DNA from: Fimbriimonadaceae bacterium
GTDB taxonomy: Bacteria; Armatimonadota; Fimbriimonadia; Fimbriimonadales; Fimbriimonadaceae
Reading direction: 5' to 3'
DNA length: 6,205 nt
Assembly: GCA_019454665.1 (NCBI GenBank)
Contig: JACFNW010000144.1
Coordinates: forward strand, 1 to 6,205
Below are positions 1 to 4,631 of the stretch, piece after piece; position 1 is the stretch's first letter; each line of letters starts with the position of its first letter. A model generated the notes under the pieces. That model was not told the origin of the DNA, searched no databases, and worked only from the letters and a program-made list of their open reading frames with translations. The position numbers were made by a program, and so were the translations under genes.

Positions 1-952
1 AATCGCTCACCACTTGGCCCGTAAGGTCCACCTCCAAGGCACTGTTGATCGTGACCATTCGCTCGTTCTGGGCGATCACCGCCACGTCGTTCACATACTC
101 TGTAGGTCGAAACTCGAAGAACGGGTTGTTGTCAATGTAGCGATAGAGGTTCTGCGAGCCGATGCAGAACGAAGCCACCACCTTGTTCGGGTGCAGCGTC
201 TTGCGGCGACCGGTGACGTTTCCCCGCTCGATGGCCGCGATCAGCCCGTCGCTGAACAGTTCCGTGTGGATGCCTAGGTCGTTCTTGTCGGCGAAAGCCT
301 CGATGATGGCGTTCGGCAAGCGGCCGATCCCGGTCTGGATGGTCGAGCCGTCCTCGATGAGCTGGGCGATGTGCGCCGCGATGGCTCGGCTGGTCTCGTC
401 CGCCGCACCGGGGTCGTGCTCGGGCAGCGGCCGGTCCACGGCCACCAGCACGTCAATCTCGTCGAGATGCAGGAACGAATCGCCCAACGTGCGGGGCATG
501 TGGGGGTTCACCTCGGCGATCACGGTCCGCGCCCGCTTGCACGCCGCCATCCCGATGTCTACGCTCACGCCCAGCGAGCAAAACCCGTGTGCGTCGGGAG
601 GACTCACCGAAACCAGCGCCACATCCAAAGGCATCTGCCCGTTCTTGAACAGCCTCGGCACGTCGCTCAGGAACACGGGCACGTAGTCCGCGCGATGCTC
701 CCGCACGGCTTGCCGCGTGTTGGCCCCCACGAACAAGGCCGCGTGGCGGAAACTCTCCTCTAACCCGGGGCGGACGTACGGCGCCTCCCCAAACACGATG
801 AGGTGCACGAGTTCGACGGCCCGCAGCGCATCGGCCCGGCGAGCCAGAGCCTCGCACAGGGTCTCGGGCTGCCCGCAGTTGGAGCCCACATAGATGCGGT
901 CGCCGGAGCGCACGCGCGCCACGGCTTCGTCCGCGCTCGCCCAGACGCCCAT
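1..952 (-). CDS. Acetyl-CoA hydrolase/4-hydroxybutyrate CoA-transferase family protein (3' end outside window)
   Basis: This is a CoA-transferase or acyl-CoA hydrolase that moves CoA between acyl groups (acetate, butyrate, 4-hydroxybutyrate or similar) in the cytoplasm. The 317 visible codons cover about three quarters of the usual family length of about 430 residues, and the C-terminus lies beyond the left edge. Family signatures are readable: a GDRIYVGSN segment near residues 17-25, SPPDAHGFCSLGVSVD at 117-132, TGIGRLPNA at 207-215 (the CoA-binding GxGxxP type), and GIHTELFSDG at 227-236. By family analogy E231 in the last motif is the catalytic glutamate that forms the CoA thioester. The frame stays open to the left edge. 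The ATG overlaps the stop of the upstream BON-like gene by one base (TAATG), so translation is probably coupled and no separate promoter is needed. Substrate cannot be decided from the sequence; a thiolase about 2.5 kb away is compatible with short-chain acyl-CoA metabolism. Confidence 0.93.
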   Translation of the reverse strand, partial: MGVWASADEAVARVRSGDRIYVGSNCGQPETLCEALARRADALRAVELVHLIVFGEAPYVRPGLEESFRHAALFVGANTRQAVREHRADYVPVFLSDVPRLFKNGQMPLDVALVSVSPPDAHGFCSLGVSVDIGMAACKRARTVIAEVNPHMPRTLGDSFLHLDEIDVLVAVDRPLPEHDPGAADETSRAIAAHIAQLIEDGSTIQTGIGRLPNAIIEAFADKNDLGIHTELFSDGLIAAIERGNVTGRRKTLHPNKVVASFCIGSQNLYRYIDNNPFFEFRPTEYVNDVAVIAQNERMVTINSALEVDLTGQVVSD

Positions 953-1197
953 TACTGCCGGTAGGAGACGTCGATCGAAACGTCGCGGATGCCGGGCTGC
1001 GTCCGCAACACGCGGGCGATCTTCTCGACCTCGGCCCGCAGATCCGTGATGCCGCTGTCGCGGTAAGCCGTGACCTGGCCCCGCAGGTAGACCACCCCGT
1101 GCATGCAACGCACGTCGGCCTTGGTCACGTCGATCTTGAACTTGGTGAACATGCGCCGCGCGAAGCGGGTGCCTTCGACATCCTTCGGGTTGGCCAT
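952..1197 (-). CDS. Small BON-like domain protein
   Basis: An 81-residue protein resembling a single BON domain. The central part (residues 28-43, ADVRCMHGVVYLRGQV) and the end (LRTQPGIRDVSIDVSYR, 64-80) follow the BON pattern of a strand reading 'x-V-x-L-x-G-x-V', a helix, then 'PGV-x-x-V'. BON domains usually bind membranes or other proteins and are often exported; here there is no signal peptide or membrane segment, so a cytoplasmic role is likely and the exact function is unknown. The frame could start further upstream at 1263, but ATG 1197 is chosen because an extended -10 sequence (TGCTACAAT) lies inside that extension, exactly six bases before this ATG, which points to a leaderless transcript. 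It is the first gene of a two-gene unit with the CoA-transferase (TAATG overlap). The family call is moderate; that the gene is real is well supported by codon use and the overlap. Confidence 0.8.
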   Translation of the reverse strand: MANPKDVEGTRFARRMFTKFKIDVTKADVRCMHGVVYLRGQVTAYRDSGITDLRAEVEKIARVLRTQPGIRDVSIDVSYRQ

Positions 1198-1203
1198 GCT
1201 CGC

Positions 1204-1212
1204 ATTGTAGCA
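1204..1212 (-). promoter_or_regulatory. Extended -10 promoter element for the BON/CoA-transferase unit
   Basis: On the minus strand the sequence reads TGC TACAAT, a match to the extended -10 form TGnTAnnnT with only one change from TATAAT. Six bases separate the hexamer from the ATG at 1197, so transcription should begin at or next to the A of the start codon, giving a leaderless mRNA. No -35 hexamer is recognisable at 16-18 bases upstream, which is tolerated when the -10 is extended. No Shine-Dalgarno sequence precedes this ATG. Confidence 0.55.
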
Positions 1213-1246
1213 AGTGCCGCGCGTCGTCTGGCGTCTTGGGCGCGTC

Positions 1247-1254
1247 ATTATAGA
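1247..1254. promoter_or_regulatory. Possible divergent -10 elements (TATAAT minus, TATAGA plus)
   Basis: ATTATAGA on the plus strand gives a perfect TATAAT on the minus strand (1252 to 1247) and TATAGA on the plus strand (1249 to 1254), in an otherwise very GC-rich context. The minus-strand copy would start transcription near 1240, giving the BON gene a leader of roughly 40 bases as an alternative to the leaderless start. The plus-strand copy would start near 1261, giving the pdeM-type gene (ATG 1272) a leader of about 11 bases with no Shine-Dalgarno sequence. No good -35 is visible on either side, so this rests on the hexamers and their position between divergent genes. Confidence 0.4.
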
Positions 1255-1271
1255 GTCCACCACCTCAGAAA

Positions 1272-1967
1272 ATGGCCACTTTGATCGGCGAGCCCGCCAC
1301 CCGTCGCGTCGGCGCGTCTCTGGAAACAGAGATCGCGGGCGAGCGCGTGGAACTCCTGCCCGAAAAGGCCATGTACTGGCCCCACGAACGGACCCTCTTC
1401 GTGGCCGACCTGCACCTGGGCAAGGCCGCCCACTTCCGCGCCGAAGCCGTCCCCGTACCGATGGGCACCACCCGCGAGAACCTCGCGCGGTTGGCTCGGC
1501 TGCTGAAGCGCACGGATGCCGAGCGGCTGGTGATCCTGGGCGACCTGTGGCACTCGCAGCAAGCGCTCGCCCCGGCGACCCTCGAACTCGTCCACGCGTG
1601 GCGCACCAAATACTCCAGTCTGGAAGCCGTGCTCGTCATGGGCAATCACGACGCCAAGCTCGACGCGATTCCCAAGGCCTTCGCCCTGCGCGTGGAAGAC
1701 GAGGGCGTGGTCATGGGACCGTTCGAGTTGCGCCATCACCCCAGCGACCAAGGGACGGGCGCCTACCGCCTGGCAGGCCACATCCACCCTTCGGTGACGC
1801 TGGAAGGCAAGGGCCGCGATTCCCTGCGGCTGCCGTGCTTCTGGTTCGGCGAATCGCAAGGAGTGCTGCCCGCGTTCGGCGAACTCACCGGCACGGCCCG
1901 CGTCCACCCCCGCCCCTCCGACCGCGTGTTCGTGGTGGCCGGCTCGCGGGTGATGGCGGTTTCCTAA
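1272..1967 (+). CDS. pdeM: PdeM-type DNA-repair-associated metallophosphoesterase
   Basis: A 231-residue calcineurin-like metallophosphoesterase of the type annotated as 'ligase-associated DNA damage response endonuclease PdeM'. Two-metal-site motifs are all present and in order: ADLHLGKAAHFR at residues 45-56 (D46, H48), GDLWHS at 90-95 (D91), GNHD at 124-127 (N125, H126), a histidine pair at 155-156, and GHIHP at 169-173 (H170, H172). Features characteristic of this subgroup rather than of general phosphoesterases are the ELLPEKAMYWP start, the VPVPMGTTRENLARL stretch after the first motif, and LRLPCFWFG...LLPAFGELTG-like sequence near 185-207 (here VLPAFGELTG). Family members are usually encoded next to an ATP-dependent DNA ligase, an Lhr-like helicase and an exonuclease, and are thought to act on DNA ends during repair; none of those partners is in this window. 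ATG 1272 is the natural start, although no Shine-Dalgarno is seen. Confidence 0.9.
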   Translation: MATLIGEPATRRVGASLETEIAGERVELLPEKAMYWPHERTLFVADLHLGKAAHFRAEAVPVPMGTTRENLARLARLLKRTDAERLVILGDLWHSQQALAPATLELVHAWRTKYSSLEAVLVMGNHDAKLDAIPKAFALRVEDEGVVMGPFELRHHPSDQGTGAYRLAGHIHPSVTLEGKGRDSLRLPCFWFGESQGVLPAFGELTGTARVHPRPSDRVFVVAGSRVMAVS

Positions 1968-2141
1968 GGTCGAGGACTCCCCCTCCGGTATTCCCTCCTT
2001 GGAGGAGTGGCCGTCGGGCCGGGTTGGTATCAACCGCCACCCCGGGGGGAACCACGGCCTCTCCGGGCACGACAACCAGCCGCACACCAACAACGTCCCT
2101 GCCCGGCAGGCCTTGCTCCTCTCGCGGAAGAACGCGGACCG
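1968..2141. other. Non-coding stretch with several short palindromes between convergent units
   Basis: No convincing gene is found between the pdeM stop and the end of the leftward unit; open frames here have no protein-like character. The stretch contains a run of short inverted repeats: CCTCC-TT-GGAGG at 1994-2005, GGTTG-GTAT-CAACC at 2022-2035, a CCCCGGGG core at 2040-2047, GGCCGT (2009-2014) facing ACGGCC (2054-2059), and CCTGC-CCG-GCAGG at 2098-2110. The two hairpins with loops of 3-4 bases could act in bidirectional termination, but neither is followed by a T-run on either strand, so a standard intrinsic terminator cannot be claimed. A dispersed structured intergenic repeat is the other possibility. 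Confidence 0.5.
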
Positions 2142-2430
2142 CTAGTCCCCTTTTGGACGCAGGTTGAACATCATCGCGTCCGCCTTGCCGTAGCTCTTGG
2201 TCGAACCGTCTCCGAGGTAAGCCTGGGCGCGGCCATCTTCAAGGCGAACATCGGACGGCCCGCCAACCTGCGACCAGCGCCAAGACCCCGTAGCCGAGAG
2301 CAGACCCCTCGGCGCCAGCGTTCCATCGTTGCTTGGCGCGGCGGCCCGCACGAAACGCGAGCACACCCAAGCCCGGCACCAAGGCAACGAAGAACAGAAC
2401 GAGTCCGACGACTGTGAAAACGTCACTCAT
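2142..2430 (-). pseudogene. Small single-pass membrane protein, apparently frameshifted
   Basis: The ATG at 2430 opens a frame whose first about 33 residues form a clear membrane segment (VVGLVLFFVALVPGLGVLAF at 7-26) followed by a basic cytoplasmic stretch (RAGRRAKQRW). That frame soon loses protein character and stops at 2239. The frame one base ahead, open over the same interval, then carries a soluble, well-composed tail (SWRWSQVGG, VRLEDGRAQAYLGDGS, KADAMMFNLRPKGD) ending at TAG 2142-2144. Joining the two by dropping one base gives a protein of about 95 residues with one N-terminal membrane helix and a small C-terminal domain. G-runs on the minus strand at 2308-2305 and 2289-2286 are likely places for the extra base. 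It could be a sequencing error, a real disruption, or two overlapping small genes. The family is not recognised. It sits 15 bases after the stop of the small basic gene, so it likely ends that leftward unit. Confidence 0.5.
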
Positions 2431-2445
2431 CGGGCGCCGCCAGCC

Positions 2446-2598
2446 CTACACCTTGTTGCGGTGCGTCTTGTTGTGGCTCTTGTTGCCGGTCGGCTTGCCC
2501 ATCTCGTGGACCTCCGGCGCGTGACCCGCGTTCGGCTTGTCCTTGAGCTTCTCGACTGCGGCTTTGATGTCTTTCTTAGAAGGGCGCTTCATACCCAT
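2446..2598 (-). CDS. Small Lys/His-rich basic protein, unknown family
   Basis: A 50-residue hypothetical protein. It has two parts: a predicted amphipathic helix (KRPSKKDIKAAVEKLKDK, about residues 4-21) and a polar, probably disordered tail rich in histidine, lysine and asparagine (GHAPEVHEMGKPTG then NKSHNKTHRNKV at the C-terminus). There is no membrane segment. Codon use is as G/C-ended as in the neighbours. Three in-frame ATGs are possible (2604, 2598, 2592). ATG 2598 is chosen because GGAG lies seven bases upstream; ATG 2592, giving a protein starting MKRPSKK, is the alternative if TATGGT at 2605-2600 is a -10 driving a leaderless message. The stop at 2446 is 15 bases before the small membrane gene. 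The high basic charge could suggest binding to nucleic acid or the ribosome and the histidines could bind metal, but neither is shown. I do not recognise a family. Confidence 0.65.
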   Translation of the reverse strand: MGMKRPSKKDIKAAVEKLKDKPNAGHAPEVHEMGKPTGNKSHNKTHRNKV

Positions 2599-2655
2599 GA
2601 CCATACTCCAACCGGAGCGCACCGCGCGTCCATTGGTCGCAATTCCCGCCGAAAC

Positions 2656-3417
2656 TCACCCCTGCGGCGAACGCGCCCGACTCAGAAACTCGAAGCTCAT
2701 GCGGATGCTCTCGAACGGATCGCGCCAGCAGTCGTCTTGCTCGACGATCCACCACTCGACGCCTTTCGCCTCGGCTGCGGCGAGGATGCCGGGCCACTCC
2801 AGGTTGCCGTGCCCGACTTCGGCGAAGCGGGGCACGTTCGCGGCCACCTCTTTGTCCTTCAGGTGGATCAGGGGTTGGGGGCGGTCGCAGCGCATCACCC
2901 AGCTTGCCGGGTCGCAACCCGCGTGGTTCAGCCAATACACGTCGAACTCGGCGCAAAGGCCCGGCGCTTCGGCGAACATGAGCTCCCAACCCGTAACGCC
3001 GTCGAACCGCTCGAACTCGAACGCGTGGTTGTGGTAGCTGAGCGTCATGCCTCGCTCGGCCAGCGACTCGCACGCGCCCCGCAGCCGCTGCCCGGCCTCG
3101 ACGAACCCGGCCCGGTTGTGCAGTTCCTGCGGCAGCCACGCGAGCGCCGTGTGGCGACAGCCGAGCGCCGCCATCTCGTCGGCCACCGACCCGACGGCTT
3201 CGGGGGTCAATTGGTCGTAGCGGCAGTGGGTGGCCATGCACTCGAGACCCGCGTCGTCAAGCATCCGTCTCAGTTCGCCGCCCGCTGCGCCGCGGACTCC
3301 GGAGACCTGGACGTGGCGATAGCCGATCTCCCGAACTCGGCGCAGGGTCTCGGGAATCTGGCTCGCCTCGGCCAGGTGGTCGCGAAGCGTAAAGAGCGTG
3401 AGCGCGATTTGGGCCAT
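2656..3417 (-). CDS. Sugar phosphate isomerase/epimerase-like TIM-barrel protein
   Basis: A 253-residue protein of the xylose isomerase-like TIM-barrel family (the AP endonuclease family 2 fold, as in IolE and related sugar or polyol epimerases and isomerases). Typical segments are the start AQIALTLFTLRDHL (2-15), SYHNHAFEFERF (127-138, with H129, H131 and E134), AEFDVYWLNHAG (156-167, D159), LIHLKDK (183-189, H185, K187), and EVGHGNLEWPGIL (200-212) followed by WWIVEQDD (222-229, E226), where glutamate, aspartate and histidine residues would hold the divalent metal. Length is normal for the family. Its ATG shares one base with the thiolase stop (TGATG), so the two are co-transcribed and probably translationally coupled. 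The exact substrate is unknown; nothing in the neighbourhood points to a sugar pathway. There is no signal peptide, so a cytoplasmic enzyme is expected. Confidence 0.88.
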   Translation of the reverse strand: MAQIALTLFTLRDHLAEASQIPETLRRVREIGYRHVQVSGVRGAAGGELRRMLDDAGLECMATHCRYDQLTPEAVGSVADEMAALGCRHTALAWLPQELHNRAGFVEAGQRLRGACESLAERGMTLSYHNHAFEFERFDGVTGWELMFAEAPGLCAEFDVYWLNHAGCDPASWVMRCDRPQPLIHLKDKEVAANVPRFAEVGHGNLEWPGILAAAEAKGVEWWIVEQDDCWRDPFESIRMSFEFLSRARSPQG

Positions 3418-4607
3418 CAGCCGAGGTTCTCGATGAGGATCGCCGTGGCTTCGCCGCCCCCGATGCAGGGCGAGCAGACGGCGTAGCGGCCTCCACGACG
3501 CTTGAGTTCGTGCATCGCCGTGAGCACCAGCCGGGCACCGGTCATGCCGATGGGATGGCCCAAGGCGACCGCTCCACCGTTGACGTTCAGCTTGTCGTGC
3601 GGGATGCCGAGTTGCTTCGCCACGACCATGGCGACGACGGCGAACGCCTCGTTGATCTCGAACAGGTCCACGTCGTCCACGGTCAAGCCGTGGCGATCCA
3701 AGAGCTTCTTTACCGCGGCCGCAGGCGCCGTCGTGAACCATTGCGGTTCCTGGGCGTGCTGGGCGTAGCCGACGACTCGCGCCAGGGGCTTGAGTCCCCG
3801 CTCCCGAGCGACCGCGCCAGAAGCGACCACCAGGGCCGCCGCGCCGTCGTCAATCGAACTGGCGTTGCCGGCGGTGGTCACGCCGTCCTTCGAGAACGCG
3901 GCGCGAAGGCTGCCGAGCTTGGCCGGTTGGCCCTTGCCGGGTTCCTCGTCTTCGGCCACGACCACGGGGTCGCCCTTGCGTTGGGGGACTTCGACGTGGG
4001 CGATCTCGTCGCCGAACCGGCCCGAGGTCTGGGCTTCGACGGCTCGGCGATAGCTCTCGGCGGCGAACGCGTCCAAAGCCTCGCGGCTGAACTCGAACGC
4101 GGCGGACGTGGCATCGCCGCAGTTGCCCATGTGGCAGTTGTTATAGGGGTCCCACAAGCCGTCGTGGACCATCGAATCCAAGATCGAGCCGTTGCCCATG
4201 CGGTAGCCCGTGCGCGCCTTGTCGAGCAGGTACGGCGCGTTGGACATGGATTCCATGCCGCCGGCCAGCACGAACCGGGCATCGCCGACGCGGATGGCTT
4301 GCGTGGCCATCATCACGGTCTTCATGCCCGAACCGCACACCTTGTTGACCGTGGTGCACGGGACGCTCTGCGGCACGCCGCCGAAGATCGAGGCCTGACG
4401 CGCGGGCGCCTGACCGATGCCGCCCTGCAACACGCATCCCATCAGCACTTCGTCCAGATCCGTGGCTTCGATACCGGCGCGGGAGACGGCTTCGCGGATG
4501 GCGACGGCCCCGAGTTGTGGGGCGGTGAGCGAACTCAGGGAACCAAGAAACGCACCGATGGGCGTGCGGACGCCGCTGAGGATGACGACTTCGTCATGGG
4601 CTTGCAT
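3417..4607 (-). CDS. Acetyl-CoA C-acetyltransferase (thiolase)
   Basis: A 396-residue thiolase, full length for the family. It condenses two acetyl-CoA to acetoacetyl-CoA or runs the reverse, thiolytic step of beta-oxidation; the tetrameric degradative and biosynthetic enzymes cannot be separated by eye, although the short N-terminus (DEVVILSGVRTPIGAF) resembles AtoB/PhaA-type acetyltransferases. The active site is complete: nucleophile C91 in VNKVCGSGMK (88-96), NEAF at 319-322, H351 in GHPIGMTGAR (350-359), and C381 in CIGGGEATA (381-389). The GGMESMSNAPYLL segment (116-128) is also characteristic. ATG 4607 begins the protein at the expected place, six bases after a TACCCT hexamer, so the mRNA is probably leaderless. 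It leads a leftward unit with the TIM-barrel gene (1-base stop/start overlap). A CoA-transferase on the same strand about 2.5 kb further along could share the acetoacetyl-CoA or acyl-CoA pool, but this is inference. Confidence 0.95.
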   Translation of the reverse strand: MQAHDEVVILSGVRTPIGAFLGSLSSLTAPQLGAVAIREAVSRAGIEATDLDEVLMGCVLQGGIGQAPARQASIFGGVPQSVPCTTVNKVCGSGMKTVMMATQAIRVGDARFVLAGGMESMSNAPYLLDKARTGYRMGNGSILDSMVHDGLWDPYNNCHMGNCGDATSAAFEFSREALDAFAAESYRRAVEAQTSGRFGDEIAHVEVPQRKGDPVVVAEDEEPGKGQPAKLGSLRAAFSKDGVTTAGNASSIDDGAAALVVASGAVARERGLKPLARVVGYAQHAQEPQWFTTAPAAAVKKLLDRHGLTVDDVDLFEINEAFAVVAMVVAKQLGIPHDKLNVNGGAVALGHPIGMTGARLVLTAMHELKRRGGRYAVCSPCIGGGEATAILIENLG

Positions 4608-4613
4608 GGTGCG

Positions 4614-4623
4614 AGGGTACCTT
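4614..4623. promoter_or_regulatory. Overlapping divergent -10 elements around GGTACC
   Basis: Only 24 bases separate the thiolase ATG (4607, minus) from the carboxypeptidase start (4632, plus). In the gap, AGGGTACCTT gives TACCCT on the minus strand (4619 to 4614), ending six bases before the thiolase ATG, and TACCTT on the plus strand (4618 to 4623), ending eight bases before the GTG at 4632. Both fit TAnnnT, and they overlap through the palindrome GGTACC. If both are used, each gene gets a leaderless or nearly leaderless transcript. No -35 hexamer is evident on either side; a -35 for one gene would lie inside the coding sequence of the other. Confidence 0.4.
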
Positions 4624-4631
4624 GGCCCGCC

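Noticed and set aside
1198..1263. A 22-residue N-terminal extension of the BON-like protein from ATG 1263.
   Set aside because: The added residues are Arg/Thr-rich without BON character and contain the extended -10 element that best explains expression from ATG 1197.
2022..2110. The hairpins at 2022-2035 and 2098-2110 as a rho-independent terminator.
   Set aside because: Stems are only five base pairs and neither is followed by a T-run on either strand.
1214..2167. A 317-codon plus-strand frame overlapping pdeM.
   Set aside because: The translation is Arg/Pro/Gly-rich with no motif, while the frame starting at 1272 carries a complete metallophosphoesterase signature.
2007..2417. A 136-codon plus-strand frame covering the intergenic palindromes.
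   Set aside because: Pro/Arg-rich composition, no plausible start signal, and it overlaps the small membrane gene in antisense.
2329..3486. A 385-codon plus-strand frame across the TIM-barrel gene.
   Set aside because: It is antisense to a gene with clear family motifs and has no protein-like features of its own.
3510..4631. The rightward frame open for 756 codons, suggesting a large N-terminal fusion to the carboxypeptidase.
   Set aside because: This part is antisense to the thiolase and has low-complexity His/Arg/Gly-rich character; the signal peptide after 4632 marks the real start.
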